Shown here piece after piece: positions 35,245 through 43,703 of a stretch of 64,000 nucleotides of DNA. Source of the stretch: an uncultured Spirochaetia bacterium (lineage in GTDB: Bacteria > Spirochaetota > Spirochaetia > SZUA-6 > Bin103); assembly GCA_958296075.1 (NCBI GenBank), contig CATQHW010000002.1, positions 1,589,828-1,653,827 of the forward strand. The letters are read 5' to 3'. The translations under genes and the position numbers were made by a program. The notes below the pieces were generated by a model. It saw nothing but the letters and a program-made list of their open reading frames with translations. It did not search any database and had not been told where the DNA came from. Within the stretch, counting starts at the first letter, position 1. Each line of letters starts with the position of its first letter.

Positions 35245-36051
35245 ATGGTAGACGACAATCACGTGACGCACTTTATCGCCTTCGGCTACGTGCCGCTACG
35301 CGGACTGTTCAGCCGAGGCGAGGCTGCCGCCCTGCGCGACGAGTTCGACCGCCTCCTGAGCGAAGACTACCCCGACTTCGACGGCACGCAGACGCGGCAC
35401 GTCGCCCACGTCTGCGAGCGCGGGGAACGGCACGCGGCGCTGATCGAAGACGAGCGGTTGCTGGACATACCCCGCAAGATCCTGGGTCACGACTTCGTGT
35501 ACGAGAATTCCGCCGCCTCCGCGCACGTGGGCGACACCCCTTGGCACGGCGGCAGCGGCGTGGTGACCTGGGAGGTGCCGCACATCAAGGTCTCGCTCTA
35601 TCTGGACGATCTGACCGCGGCGAACGGCTGCCTGCGGGTCGTGCCGGGCGCCCACCGCAACTACCTGCGCCTGGTCGACCCGCGCTGGGCGCAGGCGCCC
35701 GACTACTACATCCCGCTGCGCAATCGCAACACCGCGGACGGCTTCCGGCCGTGGGGGTTGCGCCCGGAGGAGGTGCCGCACATCCCGCTGGAGTCGAGCC
35801 TTGGCGACGTGCTGGTGTTCACCGAGGACCTTCCGCACGCCGCGTTCGGCGGCCCTGGCGTGCGGCGCCAGCTCTCCATCGCGTTCGTGGCCAATCCGAT
35901 CGACGACGAGCAGCGGCGCTGGCTCAAGGAGCGGCAGGCGTGCTCCGACGGCGAACTGCGTCCGCCGCGCAGCTTCATCGACAGCGACGATCCCCGCAAG
36001 CGCAAGATGGTCCAGCCGCTGATCGACCTGGGCTTCGAGCCGCGCGACTGA
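35245..36051 (+). CDS. PhyH family protein with altered iron site (H-x-G)
   Basis: This 268-aa protein is clearly homologous to the three PhyH-like genes at 41-43 kb ([43 protein letters not shown]). The proximal iron motif H-x-D has become W-H-G-G (H101, G103), while the distal His (H198) remains. Some alpha-ketoglutarate halogenases use His/His with Gly or Ala in place of the carboxylate, so a halogenase-like or inactive state must both be considered. It is followed 12 nt later by the AAA-ATPase pseudogene. Confidence 0.82.
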   Translation: MVDDNHVTHFIAFGYVPLRGLFSRGEAAALRDEFDRLLSEDYPDFDGTQTRHVAHVCERGERHAALIEDERLLDIPRKILGHDFVYENSAASAHVGDTPWHGGSGVVTWEVPHIKVSLYLDDLTAANGCLRVVPGAHRNYLRLVDPRWAQAPDYYIPLRNRNTADGFRPWGLRPEEVPHIPLESSLGDVLVFTEDLPHAAFGGPGVRRQLSIAFVANPIDDEQRRWLKERQACSDGELRPPRSFIDSDDPRKRKMVQPLIDLGFEPRD

Positions 36052-36063
36052 CCGGTCGGCGTC

Positions 36064-37618
36064 ATGGCCGCCGGGCTCGACACACCATCCGCCCCGGGCT
36101 CCTTCCCCGCGATTCCGTACGGGCGGGCGTCGTTCCCCAGCGTGCGGCGCGACGGCTGCCTGTACGTGGACAAGACGCGCTTCCTCCGCGAACTCGAAGA
36201 CGAACGGTACGTCTTCTTCATCCGCCCGCGGCGGTTCGGCAAGACCTTCTGGCTGGCCATGCTGGAGTGCTACTACGACCGCCGGCAGCAGGACGCCTTC
36301 GACGCCCTGTTCGCCGGCACCGACATCGGCGCGAACCCCACGCCCAGCCGCAGCCGCTACGTCATCCTGTACTTTGATTTTTCCGCCTTCGACTGCGCGC
36401 TGCCGACCCTGGAGGAGCGCTTCCAGGGCTACTGCGCCACGCAGACGGCAGAGGCGGTAGAGAACCACCCGGACCTCTTTTCCGAAGCGGAGGCGGGACG
36501 CATCCTGGCGCCGGCGAGCATCGACGGCAAGCTCAACGAGCTATTCCGGCACGTCCGGGCGCGCGGCATCCCGCTCTATGTCCTGATCGACGAGTACGAC
36601 AACTTCGCCAACACGATCCTCGCCGGCGAGGGGCCGGATGCCTGCCACGCCGTCACGCACGGCGGCGGCTTCTACCGCAACTTCTTCGCCACGCTGAAGG
36701 CCGGCACGGCGCGCTCCGGCAGCGTGGAGCGGCTGTTCGTGACTGGCGTGTCGCCGATCACCATGGACGACGTCACCAGCGGCTTCAACATCGGCGCCAA
36801 CCTGAGCCTCCGGCCCGAGTTCAACGAGATGCTCGGCTTTACCGAGGACGAGGTGCGGCGCATGCTGGGGACGTACCGGGACCTGGGCGTGTTCGACCAG
36901 GACCCGGATGCCGCGCTGGCCACGATGCGCGAGTGGTACGACGGCTACCGGTTCGCCACGGCCGCCGACAATGTGGTCTACCACACCGACATGGTGCTCT
37001 ATTACCTGAAGCACTCGCTGCCTGAGCATCCGCGGCGCGACAGACGGGACGCCGCGGCTGGCCATCCCCAACCAGACGGTGCGGCGGCTGCTGTACGGCT
37101 ACCTGCGCGACGCCTACGACGACGTGGGCGTGTTTTCGCTGGACTTGGTGGAGTTCGACCGGCTGACGCGGCGGATGGCGCTGGAGGGCGACTGGCGGCC
37201 GGCGCTCGAGCGGCTGAGCGCGGCGGTGGCGGAGCAGACCAGCGTGCGCGACTACCTGCAGGGCGAGAAGGTGGTGCAGGGCTTTCTGGCCGCCTACCTG
37301 AGCGCGTCCGGCTATTACGTGTTGCACACGGAGATGGAACTGGCGAAGGGCTACGCGGACATCGTATTGGCGCCGCGCCCGGAGCGTTATCCGGGCATGC
37401 GACACGGCTTCGTGATCGAGTTGAAGTACCTGAGCCGCACGCCGGCGACGGCGACGCGCGTGCCGGCCGCGGCTGAGGAGGCGGCCGGCCAACTCCGCCG
37501 GTATCTGGCGGACGGTCGGCTGGCGCGGCAGTACCCGGACGTGAAGTTCGCGGGGCTGGTCCTGGTGTTCCGCGGGTGGGAACTGGCGCACGCCGGAGCC
37601 GTATATCTACCGGCTTGA
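36064..37618 (+). pseudogene. AAA-ATPase-like / PD-(D/E)XK nuclease gene, frameshifted and internally deleted
   Basis: The frame from ATG 36064 encodes the AAA-ATPase_like half: YVDKTRFLRELED, Walker A-like FIRPRRFGKTFW and LIDEYDNF. It ends its homology at YYLKHSLPE near 37020. The family's C-terminal half resumes in another frame (TPRLAIPNQTVRRLLYGYLR, then GYADIVLAP and HGFVIELKYL, the PD-(D/E)XK core) and runs to 37618. Judged from relatives, about 65-70 residues between the two parts are missing and the junction changes frame, so one deletion of a length not divisible by three explains both. Confidence 0.8.
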
Positions 37619-37639
37619 GGACTGTCTTGGTATAACAGG

Positions 37640-39265
37640 TTAGAAGGAACCCCGGTAACAGTCCGGGTCGATCCGCACGCCGATCACGCTGGCGCCGGGG
37701 CGCTCCAGGCCGCGGGCGAGCTCCGTCCGCAGCTCGGCGGCGGTGTCGACCGTGACGGCCGGCAGCCCGAACGCCGCGCCGATCCGGGCGACGTCCGGGG
37801 CCGGAAACTCCGTGCCGAACGGGAGGGCGCCGGCGCGCCGCTGGTGGGCGCGGATCAGGTCCAGGGCGCCGTCGAGCAGCACCACCATCAGCACCGGCGC
37901 GGCGAGCTGCGCCAGGGTGGCGAGCCCGCCGGCGCTCATGAGCAGGCCGGCGTCGCCGGTCACGCACAGCACCGGCGCGCAGCCGGCCAGCGCCGCGCCG
38001 GCCGCCGCCGCCGGTCCGAACCCCATGACCGACAACCCGTTGGAGACCAGGTAGCGGTTGGGCAGCTCCGCGTCCCACTCCAGCGCGGCCAGGATCTTGT
38101 GCGAACCGACGTCGGTAGTGATCATCGCGTCGGGCGGCAGCGCCGCCTGCGCTTCCCGCAGGACGGTCTGCGGCGCGATGGTGCCGGCCGGCGCGTGATC
38201 CGCGGCGGCGCGGCTGCGGCGCCGGCGCGCCTGACGGTAGTGGGCGGCGCGATCCGCTCCCCAGCCGCTCCGGCGTTCCGGGAGCCGCTCGGTCAGCCCG
38301 GCAAGGATCGTTCCGAGCGGTCCGATCAGCGCCTGCTCGGCCGTCGCGGCGCCGATCCGGTCGCGCCACGGAGCGATCCAGAGCACCGGCGCCCGCACCG
38401 ACCAGGGCAGCACCACCTCGACTACGTCCATGCCGACCGCGACCACCCGGTCCGCCTCCGCGATCAGGTCGTAGCCGGGGTCGGCGCGGGTCACCCCGAT
38501 CGTCTCCGAGCCGAGCGGATGCGACGCCGGCAGCGCGCCCTTGGCCTTGGGAGTCGACAGCACCGGCGCGCCGAGCCGCTCGGCGAACTTTCGGAGCGCC
38601 GCGTAGGGCCCCTCCGGCTCCAACCCCAGCCCGACGACGACGACCGGTCGCTCCGCGGCAACCAGGCCGGCAGCGGCGCGGGCGAGGTCCGCCGGCGGTA
38701 CCGGCGGCGGTTCCGCGCCGGCGGCGGGGCCGGGGGTCGCCGGCTCCGCGGCGAGCGCAGCCACGTCGTTGGGAAGCTGCAGGTGGACGGGACCGGGCAT
38801 GCCAGTGGTAGCGACGCGCACCGCCTTGCGTACGGCGGAGGCGGCGGCGGACGGCGTGAGGTCCAGGGTCGCCTTGGTGATCGGCGCGAACAGTCGGTGC
38901 AGGTCGACGAGCTGGTGCGTGTGCCGCCGCTGCAGGCCTTCCGCCACCTGCGCGGTGATCACCAGCACCGGGCAGCGATCCAGGAAGGCGTGCGCGACGC
39001 CCGCGGTGCAGTTGACCGCCCCCGGTCCCAGCGTGGTCAGGCACACGGTCGGCCGCCGGGTGAGCTGGCCGGCCGCGGCCGCCATGAAGGCGGCGGCGCT
39101 TTCGTGCTCGCTCAGTACGAACCGGACGCCGGCTCGCCGCATCGCTTCCAGCAGGTGGACGTTCTCGCCGCCGGGCAGGCCGAACACGGTATCGATGCCG
39201 GCCGCCCGCAGGCCCCCGGCGACGGCGGTTGCAACCGTGTCCCGATGCGCGATGATCGTAGACAT
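37640..39265 (-). CDS. Thiamine-diphosphate enzyme, acetolactate-synthase-like
   Basis: This 541-aa protein has the three-domain ThDP layout. The N-terminal pyrimidine-binding domain has FGLPGGENVHLLEA and the catalytic Glu in SEHESAAAFMA; a central domain follows; and the C-terminal PP domain has VTGDAGLLMSAGGLATLAQL. The metal motif is GDA...LDGAL instead of the common GDG...NN, with Asp taking the place of the metal-binding Asn. It is not next to ilv genes, so it may be a decarboxylase or carboligase for another 2-keto acid. Its start overlaps the divergent sialidase-like fragment. Confidence 0.85.
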   Translation of the reverse strand: MSTIIAHRDTVATAVAGGLRAAGIDTVFGLPGGENVHLLEAMRRAGVRFVLSEHESAAAFMAAAAGQLTRRPTVCLTTLGPGAVNCTAGVAHAFLDRCPVLVITAQVAEGLQRRHTHQLVDLHRLFAPITKATLDLTPSAAASAVRKAVRVATTGMPGPVHLQLPNDVAALAAEPATPGPAAGAEPPPVPPADLARAAAGLVAAERPVVVVGLGLEPEGPYAALRKFAERLGAPVLSTPKAKGALPASHPLGSETIGVTRADPGYDLIAEADRVVAVGMDVVEVVLPWSVRAPVLWIAPWRDRIGAATAEQALIGPLGTILAGLTERLPERRSGWGADRAAHYRQARRRRSRAAADHAPAGTIAPQTVLREAQAALPPDAMITTDVGSHKILAALEWDAELPNRYLVSNGLSVMGFGPAAAAGAALAGCAPVLCVTGDAGLLMSAGGLATLAQLAAPVLMVVLLDGALDLIRAHQRRAGALPFGTEFPAPDVARIGAAFGLPAVTVDTAAELRTELARGLERPGASVIGVRIDPDCYRGSF

Positions 39266-39779
39266 GGACCACAGCGTGATCTATCGCGACCCGGATGCCT
39301 ACTCGCCGTGGCCGGTGCTGTGGCCACTTCCCGACGGCAGCATCGGCGCCGGGGTGGTCACCTCCCCCATCGGCAGCCACCCGGGCGCCAGCACCTTCGG
39401 CCGCTTCTTCGCATTGGCGTCACGCGACGGCGGCCGCACCTGGGCGCCGACCGACCATCCCGCGCACCCCGCCAACTGGCCGTTCGGCACCGAAGACGAA
39501 CACATGGACCGCTTCGCCGCGATACTGCCGAACGCCGGCGGCACCTGGGTGACCGTCGGAGCGCGCGGTTTCGAGGCGTGGGATGCCGGCCGGCTCGACG
39601 AGGCCCGGTCGTTGCGCCGCTGGGTCCCCAAGGTGTTTGGAAGGCATGGCCCGGCCCGCCGGCTAATGGATCATCGCCAGCTCCTCGAAGATCGGCTGCA
39701 TCCCGCGGTCGCCGGCCATCGCCGCCATGTCCGCGCCGGAGGGGCACTCGCCGGGCGCCTCGGCCGCCTGCAGCAATAG
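39264..39779 (+). pseudogene. Truncated sialidase/BNR-repeat-like N-terminal fragment
   Basis: From ATG 39264 the frame reads VIYRDPDAYSPWPVLWPLPD and then LASRDGGRTWAPTDHP, an Asp-box typical of sialidase-like beta propellers. Recognisable sequence stops near 39640; the remaining codons are only the complement of the aldo/keto reductase gene. Roughly one propeller blade is left. It probably became truncated when the aldo/keto reductase segment was joined here. Confidence 0.6.
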
Positions 39780-40547
39780 CGGCAGCAGATCCAGGTCGGC
39801 CATGGTGTTGATGAACGCCGGGGCGAAGCTCAGGGCGTAGGCCACGGCGCGCGCGAGGTCCGCGGCCGTGTCAAGCGGCTCGTACCACGGCCCGCGGACG
39901 CGCGTGCGTCCCGCCCACGGCCGCCGCGCCGCCGACTTGATGATCTGCACCGCGACGCCGCGGTCGTCGCACGTCGCCTTGAGCTGATCGAACTCCGCGC
40001 GGTAGCGCTCGTCGGTCGCCAGGAGGAAGTTCATCGGCAGCAGCACCGCGTCGAACGGAAACCGTTCCAGGCTGCGCAGATGCATACGCGGCGCGGTCAG
40101 CCCGTGGCCGGTGACCCCGATGAAGCGCACGCGTCCGTGCTCGCGCGCGTCGACCAGCGCTTCCAGCGCGCCGCCTGAGCCCATCGCGGCGGCCCAGTCC
40201 TCCTCCGCCGTCAGGCTGTGCATCTGGATCAGGTCGATGGTGTCGGATCGCAGCCGGCGGCGGGAGAGTTCCACCTGCGCGCGGGCGCCGGCCGCGGTCC
40301 GCTCGCCGGTCTTGGTGGCCAGGAAGAAGCGGTCGCGGTGCCGCTCCATCCAGCCGCCGATCAGGGTCTCCGAGTTGCCGCGGCCGTAGCCGTGCGCGGT
40401 GTCGATATGGTTGACGCCATGCCGGAACAGCAGGTCAAGGGCGCGCTCGGCGTCGGCCGCGGTCGAGGTCGGCTTGAACGCCGCGCCGCCGAACAGGGCC
40501 AGCGTGCTGTGGTGTCCGGTGGTGCCGAACGGTCTGGTCTCAATCAT
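39663..40547 (-). CDS. Aldo/keto reductase
   Basis: The protein has 294 aa from ATG 40547 (MIETRPFGTT). The catalytic tetrad can be read: Asp in NHIDTAHGYG, Tyr in HGYGRG, Lys in LATKTGER and His in IQMHSL. It is an NADPH-linked (beta/alpha)8 barrel of the YajO/Tas-like group. It ends inside the 3' part of the truncated sialidase frame and diverges from the MBL-fold gene. Confidence 0.9.
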   Translation of the reverse strand: MIETRPFGTTGHHSTLALFGGAAFKPTSTAADAERALDLLFRHGVNHIDTAHGYGRGNSETLIGGWMERHRDRFFLATKTGERTAAGARAQVELSRRRLRSDTIDLIQMHSLTAEEDWAAAMGSGGALEALVDAREHGRVRFIGVTGHGLTAPRMHLRSLERFPFDAVLLPMNFLLATDERYRAEFDQLKATCDDRGVAVQIIKSAARRPWAGRTRVRGPWYEPLDTAADLARAVAYALSFAPAFINTMADLDLLPLLLQAAEAPGECPSGADMAAMAGDRGMQPIFEELAMIH

Positions 40548-40557
40548 GGTAGTAGCG

Positions 40558-40563
40558 TATGAT
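40558..40563 (+). promoter_or_regulatory. Predicted -10 element (TATGAT) of the MBL/PhyH operon
   Basis: TATGAT ends 7 nt before the ATG at 40571. This favours 40571 over an in-frame ATG at 40559 that lies inside the element. Confidence 0.45.
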
Positions 40564-40570
40564 CCCACCG

Positions 40571-41266
40571 ATGTCCGTCAGCGTCGAGTTCGTTGGCCAC
40601 GCCTGCTTTCGCATCTGGATCGACGGCCGCCCGTCGATCGTCACCGACCCCTATCCGCCCGCCCGGCTCGGCCTGCCGCCGTTGGAGCCGCTTGCCGCCG
40701 ACACCGTCATCGTCAGCTCGCTCACCGACGAGGCGCATTCCGCGGTCGAGTTGGTCGCCGGCAGCCCGCGCGTGATCAACGCGCTCGACGTCGCCCGCGG
40801 CCGGGAAGCGGCCATCGGCGGCGAGCGGGTCGTCACCGTGGAAGCGACCGAGGCGCGCGACCACCCGCGCGGCCCGCAGGACAACGCCCTGTACGCCTTC
40901 AAGGCCGGCGACCTGTGGCTGATGCACATGGGCGACCTGGGCTACGAGTTGACCGCGCAGGAGCTGGCGCCGTTCGCCGGCAAGTGCGACGCGCTGTTCG
41001 CGCTGGCCGGACAGAAGCTGACCCCGAAGTTCGCGGAGCTCGACCGCATGTTCGAGGCGCTGGCGCCCCGCTGGGTGCTGCCCATGCATTACGAGTTGCC
41101 GCCGCTCGGCTTCGGCATGACCTCGATCGAGGAGTTCCTGGCGCACCGCCCGCACGACCCGCTGGTGCGGCCGCGCCATCACACGATCGAGTTGCCCCTG
41201 CCCTCCTTCAAGGCCGGCCACCCGACCCTGGTGGTGCTGGAGCCGTCGGGTTACACCCCGGACTGA
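40571..41266 (+). CDS. MBL-fold (UlaG-like) protein with degenerate metal motif
   Basis: This 231-aa protein has the UlaG-like start EFVGHACFRIWIDG and VTDPYPP, then MHMGDLGYEL and LPMHYELPP, as in L-ascorbate-6-phosphate-lactonase relatives. The usual SHxHxDH metal motif is replaced by SLTDEAHS, losing two His and the Asp. It may therefore bind one metal, none, or be structural. It is the first gene of a unit with three PhyH-like genes, 15 nt or less apart. Confidence 0.8.
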   Translation: MSVSVEFVGHACFRIWIDGRPSIVTDPYPPARLGLPPLEPLAADTVIVSSLTDEAHSAVELVAGSPRVINALDVARGREAAIGGERVVTVEATEARDHPRGPQDNALYAFKAGDLWLMHMGDLGYELTAQELAPFAGKCDALFALAGQKLTPKFAELDRMFEALAPRWVLPMHYELPPLGFGMTSIEEFLAHRPHDPLVRPRHHTIELPLPSFKAGHPTLVVLEPSGYTPD

Positions 41267-41281
41267 TCGCGCGCTGCGCCG

Positions 41282-42097
41282 ATGCTCGACTACGGCCCGG
41301 TTTCCCTGTTCAACACCTTCGGCTACCTGCACCTGCCGGGCACGTTCAGCGCCGCGGAGGTCGAACGCTTCGCGGCCGAGTTCGACGCGGCCGTCGCCGC
41401 GGCGGCCGCGGACGGCGGCGCGCGGCTCGTTTCGCCGTGGGGGAGCCAGGACGGTCTGGGCCTGCGGCTGCTGACCGACGATCGCATCGCCGGCATCCCG
41501 CGCAAGGTGCTCGGCTTCGGATCGCTGCTGCTGCACGTGCGCTGCCGCCGGCTGACGGAGGACCTGCCGTGGCAGGGGGGCGGCGAGCTGCTGCCCTGGC
41601 CGCTGCAACACATCACCGTGGCCGTCGCCCTGGACCGGGCCGGCGCTCGGGACGGCTGCCTGCGCTTCGTGCCGTGCTCGCACCGCAACTACCTGCGCCT
41701 GCTCGACCCGCGCTGGCAGAAGGCGCCCGATTATCTGTACGGCCTGCGCAACCCGCAGATGCGCTGGGACCACAACGCCCTGAGCGTCACCGATGAACAG
41801 GTGCCGGCGTTCCCGGCGCCGACCGAGCCCGGCGACGTAGTGGTCTACACGCCCGACGTGCTGCACGCGGCGCTGGGCGTCAGCGAACCACGGCGGCTGC
41901 TCGAGCTCTCCTACGCGGCCGAACCGCGCACCGCCGCGCAGATACACTTTCTCCGCCAACGGGACGCCTGCTCCGGCGGCGAGTTCCGCGTGCCGCAGGC
42001 GGTCGCAGCCAGCGCCGACCCGGCGCTGCGCGACCTGGCCGCCCGCTGGAACGCGCTCGGCTTCGAACCGGCGGCGCCGGTGGCAGCCCCGTGCTGA
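41282..42097 (+). CDS. PhyH family protein lacking proximal iron ligands
   Basis: This 271-aa protein aligns with the neighbouring paralogues through IPRKVLGFGSL, DGCLRFVPCSHRNYLRL and GDVVVYTPDVLHAALG. At the H-x-D position it has W-Q-G-G (Q98, G100); only the distal His (H195) is left. It cannot hold iron in the standard facial triad. Its stop overlaps the GTG start of the next gene, so the paralogues are made together and may form mixed dimers. Confidence 0.82.
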   Translation: MLDYGPVSLFNTFGYLHLPGTFSAAEVERFAAEFDAAVAAAAADGGARLVSPWGSQDGLGLRLLTDDRIAGIPRKVLGFGSLLLHVRCRRLTEDLPWQGGGELLPWPLQHITVAVALDRAGARDGCLRFVPCSHRNYLRLLDPRWQKAPDYLYGLRNPQMRWDHNALSVTDEQVPAFPAPTEPGDVVVYTPDVLHAALGVSEPRRLLELSYAAEPRTAAQIHFLRQRDACSGGEFRVPQAVAASADPALRDLAARWNALGFEPAAPVAAPC

Positions 42098-42903
42098 GCG
42101 CCGATCAGGCCGCTCTCTTCCAGGCGTTCGGATTCCTGCACCTGCGGAAGGCGTTCGACGCTGAAGAGACCGCGTTCATCCAGCGCGAGTTCGACGCGGC
42201 GATCCGCCGCTCCGGCGTCGACCCCGACACCACGGAGATCACCGGCACCGATTCGGCGTCCTCGCGGGAACTGCGCGACTGGTTGCTGGCCCACGACCTG
42301 ATCCACTCCATCGCCAGCACGCTGCTCGGCGAACGGTTCCTGTTAGAAGGGTTCAACTGCGGCATCTACGGCTCCGATTCGCCGTGGCACGCCGACTCGG
42401 CGGTGATCCGCTGGCCGTTGCGCCACATCAAGATCGCGCTCTATCTCGACCCGCTCGACGGCGACAGCGGCGCGCTGCGGGTGATTCCCGGCACCCACCG
42501 CGACTGGCACTGGGTGGGCGACCCGATCTGGCACGACCTGCCGGACTACTTCTTCGGGCTCAAGAACCGCGACGTCATCTGGCAGGATCCGCCGTTCGGG
42601 CTCGCTCCGGAGGAGGTTCCGCACCAGGCGCTAGCGACCGAGCCGGGGGACGTGCTGGTCTTCCCGGAGAACCTGCTGCACTGCGCGTTCGGCACCCGAT
42701 TCCCGCGGCGCCAGATCGCCGTCTCCTTCCTGCAGTTCCCGTGGCGGGAGGACCAGGTCGTCCACCTCAAGGCGCACGCGGCGATGCAGCCGGAAGGCGC
42801 GTACCAGCCCCGCTCCCTGCTCGCCCACCGGAACCCGCGGTTGCGGGCGATGGTGACCGGTCTTGCGGAGCTCGGCTTTCCCGAGGGAGGACCCGCCTCA
42901 TGA
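42091..42903 (+). CDS. PhyH family dioxygenase with complete iron site
   Basis: This 270-aa protein has PWHAD giving H100 and D102 and LLHCAFG giving H197, the full His-Asp-His facial triad; the Arg in RRQIAVSF is right for 2-oxoglutarate. It is the only catalytically complete member of the local four-gene family. GTG 42091 overlaps the upstream stop, and its own stop overlaps the next gene (ATGA). The substrate is unknown. Confidence 0.87.
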   Translation: MLSADQAALFQAFGFLHLRKAFDAEETAFIQREFDAAIRRSGVDPDTTEITGTDSASSRELRDWLLAHDLIHSIASTLLGERFLLEGFNCGIYGSDSPWHADSAVIRWPLRHIKIALYLDPLDGDSGALRVIPGTHRDWHWVGDPIWHDLPDYFFGLKNRDVIWQDPPFGLAPEEVPHQALATEPGDVLVFPENLLHCAFGTRFPRRQIAVSFLQFPWREDQVVHLKAHAAMQPEGAYQPRSLLAHRNPRLRAMVTGLAELGFPEGGPAS

Positions 42904-43694
42904 TCGACACCGGGAACGTCTGGCACTGCATCGCCTTCGGCTTCCTGCCGCTGCCCGGCCTGCTCACCCGCGGCGAGGCGCTGGCGATCCGCGAGGAGCT
43001 TGAACGCCTCGGCCGCGAGCGCGGGCAGGCGCCGCGCGATACTGCCGGCCGCCTCGACGACGTGGCAGCCGCCGGCGAGCGGGTCCGCGCGTTGCTGCTC
43101 GACGAGCGGGTGTACGGCATCCCGGCGAAGATACTGGGACACGACTTCACCTACGAGGGCTCGGACGCGGAGTGGCACGTGGGCGACACCCCGTGGCGCG
43201 GCGGCGGGGGCGTCGAGCAAAGACGCATCGCCGCGATCAAGATCTCGTTCTTTCTGGACGACCTGGACGAGACCAACGGCTGCCTGCGCATCGTCCCCGG
43301 CGGCCACCGCGCCGTGCTCGAGTCGATCGACTCCCGCTGGGTCGGCGTGCCCGACTATCTGTTCCCGATTCGCAACCGCAGTGCGCAGGCGGAACTCCCG
43401 TGGGGGATCGGCCCGCAGCAGGTGCCGCACCTGCCGTTGCCGTCACGGCTGGGCGACGCGTGCGTGCTGGCCGACGACCTGCCGTGCGCCGCCTACGGCG
43501 CCGCAGGCGTGCGGCGCGAGCTGTCGTTCGCGTTCATGGCGAACCCGGTCTCCGGCCACCAGAAGCGCTGGGTGAAGCGCCGCAACGCCATGGGCTCCGC
43601 CATCAACGCGCCGCGCGCCTTTGCCGAGTCGGACGACCCGCGGCTGCGCAAGATGGTCGCGCCCTTGCTCGCCATGGGTATCGAGCCGAGCTGA
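42900..43694 (+). CDS. PhyH family protein lacking all iron ligands
   Basis: This 264-aa protein has ATG 42900 within the ATGA overlap. Despite good overall similarity (IPAKILGHDFTYEG, TNGCLRIVPGGHRAVLES), the proximal motif is W-R-G-G (R100, G102) and the distal His is Cys (C196, in LPCAAYG). It therefore has no recognisable metal site and is presumably a regulatory or structural partner of the active paralogue just upstream. Confidence 0.82.
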   Translation: MIDTGNVWHCIAFGFLPLPGLLTRGEALAIREELERLGRERGQAPRDTAGRLDDVAAAGERVRALLLDERVYGIPAKILGHDFTYEGSDAEWHVGDTPWRGGGGVEQRRIAAIKISFFLDDLDETNGCLRIVPGGHRAVLESIDSRWVGVPDYLFPIRNRSAQAELPWGIGPQQVPHLPLPSRLGDACVLADDLPCAAYGAAGVRRELSFAFMANPVSGHQKRWVKRRNAMGSAINAPRAFAESDDPRLRKMVAPLLAMGIEPS

Positions 43695-43703
43695 GCCGCC
43701 GCG

